Source: Bacteroidales bacterium (GTDB taxonomy: Bacteria; Bacteroidota; Bacteroidia; Bacteroidales; UBA932). Taken from it: a stretch of DNA of 41,722 bases. A model generated the notes under the pieces. The model was not told the origin of the DNA, searched no databases, and saw only the letters and a list, made by a program, of their open reading frames with translations. The position numbers and the translations under genes were made by a program. Below, piece after piece: positions 15,908-23,123 of the stretch (its first letter is position 1; every line of letters starts with the position of its first letter). The DNA lies in NCBI GenBank assembly GCA_017428245.1, contig JAFRRF010000046.1:1-41722 (forward strand). The letters are read 5' to 3'.

Positions 15908-17033
15908 CCAGCGGGAAATAGTACCGCTGCACGTGGTCCGGCAGCAGTTCGGGATGATAGATGGCGATGAGGTCTTCCAGCACCCGGTCGGGGTGGAGGG
16001 TAATGTCGTCGTAGTAGGTGGAGGTGATGGTGTTGCAGGCGAAGACCCGTCGTTCCTTCCAGGGACGGAAGTTGGCATAAGGCTCATACTCCTGTTTCAG
16101 GAGGGCGTAGGTCATCGGTGCTTTCGTGTCATATTTCAGGAACCAGAAGTCGGCGTCTCCGGCCTGGTCGTATACCGATTCGAAAGTAAGATGGACGCTC
16201 CTGGGACCGGGGAATCCGCGGAAGACATAGTCCGCTCCCGCATCGGCATGCATCACACCGATGTAACTGCCGCCCGAAGGGACGGCCCAGGAGTTGCCGT
16301 AGCGTCGCTCCAGCAGGACGGTGGGCCGGTGTGCCACTCCGGCGGCCAGTTCTTTCAGTTCCAGGTAGCGCTGTTCCGTGCGGGCGAACACCTCGCCGGC
16401 TTCCTCCCGGCACCCCAGCAGGAGGCCGTAGAAAAGAACCCATTCCGTGCGGCCAAGCGGGTGATTTTCCATATAATCGGCGGCCTCTACGATCGGGATG
16501 CCGAGTTTCTCGGCCGAGCCGTAGCCGCTGTTCTCGAAAGGCGAGGCGATGATCATTTCGGTACCGATGTCGATGATCTTCTCCACGTTGGGAGAGGTGG
16601 ACATGCCCAGATCGGCGATACGTCCTTCCCCGATGCGGCGCAGCACCTCGGGCGAAGTGATGTATTGCGGTTCGCAGATGCCGGCCACCTGGTCAAGCGC
16701 CCCGAGTTCCTCGGCGATGGCGGTGTGGACAGAGGTGTAGATGACGGCTTTTTCCACGGGGACACGGACGACGGTACCGTCGGCCGGGAGCCGGGCGGGA
16801 AGCGGTTTGTCGCGGTCAACCAGCACATAGTGCTGCCGCTGCCGCAGCGTATCCCAGGGATCGCGGATCCGTACGGAAACGTAGTCGTCGTAATAGGCGA
16901 TGTGGAGGTTGCGCGCGTAGCGGATCGTATCGGTGGCGCGGACTGTGCTCTCGGCAACGGTTTTTCCGCGGCCGCAGGCGCCCAGGCAAAGCAGGACGGC
17001 GGCGAGCAGCAGAATCGTGCGGAAGGTCTTCAT
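15900..17033 (-). CDS. btuF: Periplasmic B12-binding lipoprotein BtuF
   Basis: A 377-residue ABC substrate-binding protein of the helical-backbone TroA/BtuF class. It has a lipoprotein signal (MKTFRTILLLAAVLLCLGAC, Cys20). Lobe 1 has VEKAVIYTSVHTAIAEELGALDQVAGICEPQYITSPEV; lobe 2 has PTVLLERRYGNSWAVPSGGSYIGVMHADAGADYVF. It delivers B12 to BtuCD. ATG 17033 overlaps the stop of the beta-propeller gene (ATGA), and the longer frame is discarded because it lacks a signal peptide at its start. It is longer than the E. coli protein, as is usual in Bacteroidota. Confidence 0.88.
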   Translation of the reverse strand: MKTFRTILLLAAVLLCLGACGRGKTVAESTVRATDTIRYARNLHIAYYDDYVSVRIRDPWDTLRQRQHYVLVDRDKPLPARLPADGTVVRVPVEKAVIYTSVHTAIAEELGALDQVAGICEPQYITSPEVLRRIGEGRIADLGMSTSPNVEKIIDIGTEMIIASPFENSGYGSAEKLGIPIVEAADYMENHPLGRTEWVLFYGLLLGCREEAGEVFARTEQRYLELKELAAGVAHRPTVLLERRYGNSWAVPSGGSYIGVMHADAGADYVFRGFPGPRSVHLTFESVYDQAGDADFWFLKYDTKAPMTYALLKQEYEPYANFRPWKERRVFACNTITSTYYDDITLHPDRVLEDLIAIYHPELLPDHVQRYYFPLDE

Positions 17034-18172
17034 CGCAGGAGCGGAGTATGGGTAAAGACGATGCGCGAGGGGATGTCGCCCGTGTTGGCGCTCCATTTCA
17101 ACCTCCCTTCCGGCGAGTAGCAATAAACCTTGCCGGGCGTGATATAGTCGCGGGCGTCGGTCACGAAGATTTCGTGGGTGTTGGGGTTGACGGCGATGCC
17201 GTAAGGGTTCTGGAACTGCATATCGGTGCCGTCGGTGATGAAGTGGCGTGTCAGTACCTGCCGTGTCTTCACGTCCACGATAGCATAGTTGACGTCGCTG
17301 GTCTGGGTGAAATAGTTCCAGGCGTTGCTATAGACGTAAAGCGAGTCCCCGCAGAGGGTCATATCGGAGCAGGCGAGCAAATCCAGCTGCTCCATGACGA
17401 AATCTGCTTCCGTGTTGATGACGAAGACCATCGGCTGTATGTCATAGTAGTCGCCGCGGCTGGAGACCCAGAGGTAGCCGTAGGCGTCGAGTTCCAGCCG
17501 GTGAAGGTTGGGGGCCACATCGATTGTCTTGATCTCCTTGAAAGAGGTCAGGTCGATCACGGAGACCGTATGGTCGTAGTCGGGCACGCGGTATCCTCCG
17601 GAATTGGCCACATAAAGTTTGTTGCCGACGATGACCATTTCTTCCGGCTGATAGCCGACTGTGCAGGAGTCCACGACCTGTAGCGTGGTGGTGTCAACCT
17701 TGGCCACGTAGCCACGGCGGGAATTGGGATCGATCTCCACGGGACCGGCATAGGAACTCACATAGGCATACTGGTCTTTGAAGGTGATGTAGCGGCAGTT
17801 CGGGATGGACACGCTGCCGATGTGCCGGGCGGTCGCCACATCCATCACTTCCACGAGATTGGAGCAGTTGACCACGGCGTAGAGCCGTGCCCCGTAGATC
17901 TGCAGGTCGTTGCCCACGTCACCCAGTTCCTGTACTACGCCGGGGTTGCGTTCGGCATAGATATTCTTGACATAGATGCCGGTGGCGTAGTCGTAATAGT
18001 CGAGCGTGCATTTGTTGCTGCCCATATTGCCTTCGTTGAGCAGGAAGAAGCCGGTTATTTCGCCTGCTTCTCCGGAGCCTACGCCGGTTTGCGTCGAGGG
18101 AAGGGTTTCTTCGGGTTCCCGGCAGGCGGCCAGGGCAAGGAGCATCGTAAGGATTGTCAGAGTACGTTTCAT
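17030..18172 (-). CDS. btuG: BtuG-like surface beta-propeller lipoprotein (DUF5074/YncE type)
   Basis: A 380-residue lipoprotein (signal MKRTLTILTMLLALAACREPEE, Cys near 17, then acidic residues like the Bacteroidota surface-export signal). The mature part is a chain of propeller blades of about 45 residues, e.g. LYAVVNCSNLVEVMDVATARHIGSV and LYVANSGGYRVPDYDHTVSVIDLTSF. Known biology: BtuG proteins of gut Bacteroides are surface propellers that bind cobalamin very tightly and cap BtuB. The position directly after btuB, under a cobalamin riboswitch, supports the same role here. The assignment rests on fold and context; binding residues were not checked. Confidence 0.82.
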   Translation of the reverse strand: MKRTLTILTMLLALAACREPEETLPSTQTGVGSGEAGEITGFFLLNEGNMGSNKCTLDYYDYATGIYVKNIYAERNPGVVQELGDVGNDLQIYGARLYAVVNCSNLVEVMDVATARHIGSVSIPNCRYITFKDQYAYVSSYAGPVEIDPNSRRGYVAKVDTTTLQVVDSCTVGYQPEEMVIVGNKLYVANSGGYRVPDYDHTVSVIDLTSFKEIKTIDVAPNLHRLELDAYGYLWVSSRGDYYDIQPMVFVINTEADFVMEQLDLLACSDMTLCGDSLYVYSNAWNYFTQTSDVNYAIVDVKTRQVLTRHFITDGTDMQFQNPYGIAVNPNTHEIFVTDARDYITPGKVYCYSPEGRLKWSANTGDIPSRIVFTHTPLLR

Positions 18173-20139
18173 AATATCCACGACAAAATTAATCGAAAAT
18201 TGGTTCCGGGCATCGGATAACACTGGACAACTTCGTACTGTTGGTTGAAAATGTTGTTGACCTCGAGGGTTCCTTTCAGCTCGTGGCTGCCGAGGGCGAA
18301 ACTGCGGCTGAGCGACAGGTCGCTGGTGTACCAGGGTTGGGCATGGTTCTCCGGAATATTGGCCACCGCCTCATAGCGTTCGCCCGTGTAGATGAAACTG
18401 TAGTTCAGATGCCAGCGCCCGTAGTCGAAGCCCGCCACAAACGAGCCGCTGTGCCAGGGGATATAGGGAATCTGTCCGCCGTACCAGGGGCTCTGGGGGT
18501 CGGTGAAATCCTGCGCCTTCTGGAAAGTGTAGGTCGCGCGCAGGTCGGCGCTCGCGGGGCCCAGGGCGAGCGAAGTGCCGACAGCTGCATCGATGCCCCG
18601 GATGCCGACCAGGCCGAGATTGACCATCGTCCACTGGAACTGGTTGGAGGCCGGTGTTGCGATGATTTTGTTCTCCACCCGGTTGTAATAGGCGTCGAGC
18701 GTGACGTTGAGCTTCCGGAACACCCCCCGGATCCACTGCTTGTCCCAGGTCAGGCCGGCGTTGTATTGCGTAGTGAACTCCGGTTTCAGGTATTTGTTGC
18801 CGATGAAGGTATAGTACAGGTCGTTGAGCGTGGGCATCCGGAAGATACGCTTGTAGAAGGCCCGGAACGTCAGGTTCTTGTTGTCGAACGGGATGAGCTG
18901 CAGCACGGCCGTCGGCGTCCATTCGTGGCGGCGCTCCGCAGCGGCGCCGGCTTCCCGGGCGTTGTCGTCGACGAAGGTGTGGAGCAGGCTGCCCTGGAGT
19001 TTCAGATGGGTCCAGCGGAAGGAGGTGGACAGGGTCGTCAGCAGCGTGTGCCGCGACGGGTATACGAAGTTCACCAGGTCGGCGTCGAGCGTGTTGAACT
19101 GCCAGTCGCCCGCCAGGTCGACGTCCCACCAGGAGAAGATGTCCCACGACTGGGCCAGTGACAGATAGGCTTCCTGTTGCCGGTAATGATTGTCCACGTA
19201 CATCGTCGAGACGTCGAGGCGCGGGTCGGACAGATAGTGGAGATAATCGTAGGCGTATTTGAAGCTGGCGTTGAGGTGCCAGTCGCCCCACTCCTTGTAC
19301 AGGGAGCCCTGGGTGAAGAAGTCGGTGTCCCACTGTCGGTCTTCGTGGCGGAACTTGCCCGGCTCCTGGCGCACGAAGGCGCCGGGATAGCCGCGTTCCG
19401 AATCATAGAAGTAGAGTTTCACCCGCCAGTTTCCGTCGGGAATGCGGCCGAAAAAGCCCTGTTCCACGCGCAGCGCCCGCACGTCGCCGTTCTGGCGCAC
19501 GGCGGTGGTATCGTAGCCGTTGAGCTTGCTGTAAGTGAACTTGTACCGTCCCGTGGTGTAGAGATACTCGGCGCTGAGGGAACTCGAAACGTTCTCTCCC
19601 AGTTTCTGTTCCCAGAGGACCGAGGGATTGACGGTGCCGAACGAACCGCCGGCCAGGGTGGCCTTGAGATTCGTCCGTTTCCTGCCGCTGAACACGGGCG
19701 TCCGGCTTTGGAGATAAACCGCACTGGCCGAGGCATAATCCTTTGCCGACTGCACCGCCGTTCCCTTCTGGCCGTTGTAGAGCGTCACAGATTCCAGGTT
19801 CTCCAGGGAATACTTGCCCAGGTCGATCTGGCCGTTCTGGGCGTTGCCCAGCTGGATGCCGTCGTAGAACACGCCGACGTGCTGGGTACCCATGCTCCGG
19901 ACATTGATCGTCTTCAGTCCGCCGATGCCGCCATAATCCTTGATCTGCACGCCGGAGAAATAACGGATGGCGTCGGCCACGGAAAGCGCATTGAGCCGTT
20001 CCAGCCGTTCGCCCTGCAGCGTCTGGGCCGGGATGATCTTGTCGGGCGGACGGAAGGCAGTCACCACTGATTCGATGAGCACTTCCGTCGAGTCGGGCGG
20101 AGGCGTCAACGCAAGCATCAGCAGCAGCGTCAGGATCAT
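18169..20139 (-). CDS. btuB: TonB-dependent outer-membrane B12 receptor BtuB
   Basis: A 656-residue TonB-dependent transporter with a short signal peptide (MILTLLLMLALTPP) and a TonB-box-like stretch (VLIESVVTAFR). The plug domain covers about 30-150 (LNALSVADAIRYFSGVQIKDYGGIGGLKTINVRSMGTQHVGVFYDGI). A 22-strand barrel ends in an aromatic-rich last strand (NFRLILSWIL). It lacks the carboxypeptidase-like N-terminal extension of SusC-type receptors, as expected for BtuB. It overlaps the PKD-like gene upstream and the BtuG-like gene downstream by four bases each. Confidence 0.9.
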   Translation of the reverse strand: MILTLLLMLALTPPPDSTEVLIESVVTAFRPPDKIIPAQTLQGERLERLNALSVADAIRYFSGVQIKDYGGIGGLKTINVRSMGTQHVGVFYDGIQLGNAQNGQIDLGKYSLENLESVTLYNGQKGTAVQSAKDYASASAVYLQSRTPVFSGRKRTNLKATLAGGSFGTVNPSVLWEQKLGENVSSSLSAEYLYTTGRYKFTYSKLNGYDTTAVRQNGDVRALRVEQGFFGRIPDGNWRVKLYFYDSERGYPGAFVRQEPGKFRHEDRQWDTDFFTQGSLYKEWGDWHLNASFKYAYDYLHYLSDPRLDVSTMYVDNHYRQQEAYLSLAQSWDIFSWWDVDLAGDWQFNTLDADLVNFVYPSRHTLLTTLSTSFRWTHLKLQGSLLHTFVDDNAREAGAAAERRHEWTPTAVLQLIPFDNKNLTFRAFYKRIFRMPTLNDLYYTFIGNKYLKPEFTTQYNAGLTWDKQWIRGVFRKLNVTLDAYYNRVENKIIATPASNQFQWTMVNLGLVGIRGIDAAVGTSLALGPASADLRATYTFQKAQDFTDPQSPWYGGQIPYIPWHSGSFVAGFDYGRWHLNYSFIYTGERYEAVANIPENHAQPWYTSDLSLSRSFALGSHELKGTLEVNNIFNQQYEVVQCYPMPGTNFRLILSWIL

Positions 20140-21635
20140 TTTACCAGATTGAAATCGATGACATCCATCACTTCCGTGGACAGTTCACCCAGCCAGCCGC
20201 TTTTGGCGTTGAGGCCGGTCTGAACTTTCACGAAGTCGATGTATTGCAGGTTGGCCGCTTGTCCGTCGTAGGTCACGGCGTCGGAAATCCGGAAATGGTT
20301 GCAGCCGGCGGTGAGGCCGGTGGCCCGTTCAGGAATCATATCGACCGGGCTGAAGTTGTCGGCGTAGCCCCAGCCGTAATCGGGGTTGATCCAGTAGGTT
20401 CCGGTGCCGGACTGGTCGTAGTTGCGGGCTTCGAGCCGGGTGCCGCGCAGGGTATAGCTGTCTTCCTGCACCCAGAGCGGATAGTAGTAGTCCTGCCGGT
20501 GATAGGCGGCCAGATAGTCGATCTTGCCGCTGCCTCCGAGGTTGTCGGTCCATTGCACCTTCGAGGCCGGGGCTTCCGGCCGGTAATAGGTCACGGCATA
20601 GTCCTGCACGGTGCAGTCGAGTCCGTATTCTGCGCCTTTGAGCTCGTACCAGGTATCGTTGGGAAGACCGTCGCCGTTCTCGTCCTGCATCACCCACACG
20701 ATGCCGGGTTCCGAGTAGTTGCTGTATATGCTGTTCTTGACGGCGAAATTGTAGTCGCCGTCGCTCTCGATGCTGTGGTCGAAGCCCACCACGAGCGAGC
20801 CGCCGAATCCGCCGAGCGAGACATAGTCTCCGTTGCCGAGACGGTTGAAGGCATACACGCAGGCTTCTTCCATCGTGAGCGCGGTGTAGTTCTCGTTGAC
20901 GTACTGTCCGGGAGCAGGCAGGAAACTGTGGACTTTGGCGACACGGGGGGAACTGGCGGAATTGGCCGGCCGCCGGTACGTTCCCTCAGGCGGACAGACG
21001 ATGACGGTCAGTGTCGTGTCGGCGCTCAGTTCGCCGTCGCTCATCCGGAAACCGATCCGGTAACTGCCCTGCGAACGGGCCTCGAAGCGATAGAGCGCCT
21101 GCTCGCCCTCCTGGAGCGTCGTTCCGTCTAATGACCAGGTAAACGTGTAGTGTTTCGTGGTGTCGAGATCGAGCGGGATCAGGCGGATGGCGCGCCCTTC
21201 GGAGACGTGGTATTCCGTCTGTTCGAAGACGCAGCGCAAGCGTTCAACCGGCGGTGTGGGAATCGTGTCGGGCGGCGTCGGAGGCACGGGCTCTGCCTTC
21301 CAGACTTCGATGCGGATTTCCAGGAAGGCGGTTCCGAACTCAGTGGTGGCTTCTACGGTGACGTAGAAGACGCCGACCCGTTTTGGCGTGAAGGTAAAAA
21401 TCTGTCCGAGTGCCAATATGGTACCGTCGCTGACCCAGCGGATGCGGGCGGAAGGGGTCAGGTTTTCAAAACCCGGAGAGAGCGTGAGGCTCTCTCCGAG
21501 TTCGACTTGCCGGATATTCCCGCCCTCAAGGGTGATGACGGGAGGCAGCCCTTCCTCCGGTTCCGGCTCCGGGGGACATCCGGTCGCCAGCAGGAGCGAC
21601 CCGATCATCAGGAGGATGAGGGAAGGGCGTTTCAT
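20136..21635 (-). CDS. PKD-like surface lipoprotein of the B12 locus
   Basis: A 499-residue lipoprotein (LLLATGC, Cys near 20, followed by PPEPEPEEG, an acidic surface-export-like stretch). Two PKD/Ig-like domains come first (about 30-115, IRWVSDGTILALGQIFTFTPKRVGVFYVTVEA; about 130-215, YTFTWSLDGTTLQEGEQALYRFEARSQGSYRIGFRMSDG). A C-terminal domain of about 270 residues rich in Tyr, Trp and Asp follows (GDYVSLGGFGGSLVVGFDHSI, QDENGDGLPNDTWYELKG). It lies between the DUF4465 lipoprotein and btuB with minimal spacing, so it is almost certainly a surface accessory of B12 capture. Similar proteins occur in other Bacteroidota B12 loci; I know no proven activity for it. Confidence 0.78.
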   Translation of the reverse strand: MKRPSLILLMIGSLLLATGCPPEPEPEEGLPPVITLEGGNIRQVELGESLTLSPGFENLTPSARIRWVSDGTILALGQIFTFTPKRVGVFYVTVEATTEFGTAFLEIRIEVWKAEPVPPTPPDTIPTPPVERLRCVFEQTEYHVSEGRAIRLIPLDLDTTKHYTFTWSLDGTTLQEGEQALYRFEARSQGSYRIGFRMSDGELSADTTLTVIVCPPEGTYRRPANSASSPRVAKVHSFLPAPGQYVNENYTALTMEEACVYAFNRLGNGDYVSLGGFGGSLVVGFDHSIESDGDYNFAVKNSIYSNYSEPGIVWVMQDENGDGLPNDTWYELKGAEYGLDCTVQDYAVTYYRPEAPASKVQWTDNLGGSGKIDYLAAYHRQDYYYPLWVQEDSYTLRGTRLEARNYDQSGTGTYWINPDYGWGYADNFSPVDMIPERATGLTAGCNHFRISDAVTYDGQAANLQYIDFVKVQTGLNAKSGWLGELSTEVMDVIDFNLVK

Positions 21636-21641
21636 CCGTCT

Positions 21642-22784
21642 TTAGTCGGGATAGTAACGGACGGAGATGTCGTCGATGGCGAAATAGGCCGGGGTGTTGA
21701 GGCCGTAGGTGCCGTACTGTTCTGCGCTGCCCACCAGCGAGAAAGACACCTTGTCCACGGCGCCCAGACCGGAAAGATCCCATTTCGTCCAGTTGTTGAC
21801 AAAGCCGTATTCTCCCTTGGCAAGGAAGAACTCTTCCGTGCCGGTAACCTCTTCACCGACATAGCCGGTAGCGACAATCTTGAAGAAACCGTCCTTGGCC
21901 ATCGGCGGATTGTATCCGTCGCCGTTGACCAGCGAGTTCAAGGTGTAGCAGGTGTTGTTGATGTAGGCGGAAAGAATGACGCGGGCCACGCCGTCCTTCA
22001 TCGTCAGGGTCGGGGCGACGCCCCACGCGCCTCCGTCGTAAGCGACGGCGAAGTTGTCGGAACGGTTGTTGCCGGCGCCCTGGCGTACGGAACCTTCCAG
22101 TCCGGGGACGAAGCACTCGAGCTGCCGCTTGAAGTCGGCGCCTTTCAGTTCGCCGCTGCCATAGTTGGAGAGGGCGACGCCACCGCCGGAGAAGCCGCCG
22201 CTCCAGGTTTCTGCGTCGTAAGGTTGCACCTCGCCGCACAGGAAGGTGTTCAGGTCATCTTCCCAACGGCATCCTTCGCTATAGAGGAGGGGGCCGCCAT
22301 ATTGGGGAGTGTCGATATGGCTGGACCAGTAGTTCGCCATTTTGATCGGGCCGACATAGTCACCGTCTTCGAAAGTGAGCGTGCGGACCTCGGAGTAACG
22401 CGGCAGAATCACGGTGGTTCCGTCGCTGAAGATGAAGGTGTAGGTGTCGGGACCCTTCACGACATTGACGATGGAACCGTCCTGGCCGTCCTGACCGTTC
22501 TGGCCATCCTGACCGTTCTGGCCATCCTTGCCGTTGCTGATGGTCACGGAACCGCTCTTTTTGAAATTGATGGTGTAACTGCCGTCGGGATTCTGCGTGA
22601 CGCCGGTCACGGAATCGTCGTTCTGGAGGTTGTTGACCAGTGTGGTGAGTTGCCCGAGCTGGGTTTTGAGATCTTCGATCGAAGCGCGCAGTTCGCTGTC
22701 GTCGTAGCAGCCGGCGGCCAGGCTGCCGGCGACGAAAAGAATCAGGAGAAGTCCGCAGACCTTCCGAAAGCTCAGTTTTAACAT
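21642..22784 (-). CDS. DUF4465-type surface lipoprotein with coiled coil and Gly-X-Y repeats
   Basis: A 380-residue lipoprotein, first gene after the cobalamin riboswitch. The signal ends LAAGC (Cys near 26). A leucine-zipper-like coil follows (ELRASIEDLKTQLGQLTTLVNNLQN), with a DUF4988-like segment (GSYTINFKKSGSVTISNGKDG). Next is a short collagen-like run, GQNGQDGQNGQDGQDG. The C-terminal 250 residues match DUF4465 (WSGGFSGGGVALSN, NNRSDNFAVAY, W-x-DLSGLGAVDKVSFSLVGS, GLNTPAYFAIDDI). A DUF4465-like family in Bacteroidota B12 loci may be the cobalamin-binding BtuH group; that equivalence is from memory and needs checking. The start at 22784 gives a good signal peptide; two upstream in-frame ATGs would only lengthen it. 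Confidence 0.78.
   Translation of the reverse strand: MLKLSFRKVCGLLLILFVAGSLAAGCYDDSELRASIEDLKTQLGQLTTLVNNLQNDDSVTGVTQNPDGSYTINFKKSGSVTISNGKDGQNGQDGQNGQDGQDGSIVNVVKGPDTYTFIFSDGTTVILPRYSEVRTLTFEDGDYVGPIKMANYWSSHIDTPQYGGPLLYSEGCRWEDDLNTFLCGEVQPYDAETWSGGFSGGGVALSNYGSGELKGADFKRQLECFVPGLEGSVRQGAGNNRSDNFAVAYDGGAWGVAPTLTMKDGVARVILSAYINNTCYTLNSLVNGDGYNPPMAKDGFFKIVATGYVGEEVTGTEEFFLAKGEYGFVNNWTKWDLSGLGAVDKVSFSLVGSAEQYGTYGLNTPAYFAIDDISVRYYPD
22482..22535 (-). repeat. Three tandem 18-base units coding Gly-Gln-Asn/Asp
   Basis: Units 22482-22499, 22500-22517 and 22518-22535 share the frame of CTGGCCATCCTGACCGTT with few changes and keep the reading frame. They encode the collagen-like Gly-X-Y stretch of the DUF4465 lipoprotein. 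Copy number could vary by slippage in steps of six residues. Confidence 0.8.
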
Positions 22785-22857
22785 AGTTGTAGATATTAAG
22801 GACATATATGTGTCAATCAAGGCCCGTTATCCCGCAGGCCGGGTACAACCGCGTGCA

Positions 22858-22994
22858 GCAGGCAGGTCTTCTGACTCGTTCCGTCCGCGACGCCTTCCCG
22901 GGCCCGGAAGCCCAGTGGCAAAGAGTGTCGCGACACCGAAGGAACTCACAGCAGCGGGTACTGTCCAGGATTCACACCTGATTCCCTTTTCCCT
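22858..22994 (-). ncRNA. Cobalamin (AdoCbl/B12) riboswitch
   Basis: The minus strand carries the ordered cobalamin-riboswitch landmarks: GGTGTGAATCC-type element near 22968-22979, GCCACTG at 22913-22919, GGGAAGG at 22893-22899, and the B12 box AGTCAGAAGACCTGCC at 22861-22876. A run of GGGAAAAGGGAA marks the 5' edge. It lies about 75 bases upstream of the DUF4465 gene and so governs the whole B12 uptake operon. Binding of cobalamin should reduce expression, most likely by hiding the start region, because no strong terminator is evident between it and the first ATG. Confidence 0.95.
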
Positions 22995-23003
22995 ATGCAA
23001 TAA

Positions 23004-23011
23004 CAAAAGTA
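23004..23011 (-). promoter_or_regulatory. -7 box for the B12 operon
   Basis: On the minus strand this reads TACTTTTG, matching TAnnTTTG. Transcription would start near 22997, right at the 5' edge of the riboswitch, which is where it should. No clean -33 TTTG is seen. The box lies only about 50 bases from the divergent start of the BACON protein gene. Confidence 0.6.
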
Positions 23012-23016
23012 GCGAA

Positions 23017-23123
23017 TTTTTCCGTATATTTACGGAAATTGGCAATTTTCCTACCATGAAAAACAAGCTCAATCGTATCCTGTCGGCTCTTTCGTTGCTG
23101 CTCTTGATGGCGGCGAACTGCAA
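23017..23123 (+). repeat. Promoter-leader repeat, copy 1
   Basis: These 107 bases recur at 32303-32409 with only two differences found by eye. They cover the upstream region, with a TATATTTA element inside an inverted repeat (TTCCGTA...TACGGAA), the start codon and the complete signal-peptide coding sequence. Similarity falls sharply once the mature protein begins. Confidence 0.9.

Noticed and set aside
18169-21635. SusC/SusD-type polysaccharide utilisation locus
   Set aside because: The TonB-dependent receptor lacks the carboxypeptidase-like N-terminal extension, there is no SusD homologue, and the cobalamin riboswitch with BtuFCD points to B12.
22810-23055. 82-codon upstream extension of gene A
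   Set aside because: It would run through the riboswitch sequence on the other strand and place the signal peptide inside the protein. The duplicated leader begins translation at 23056.
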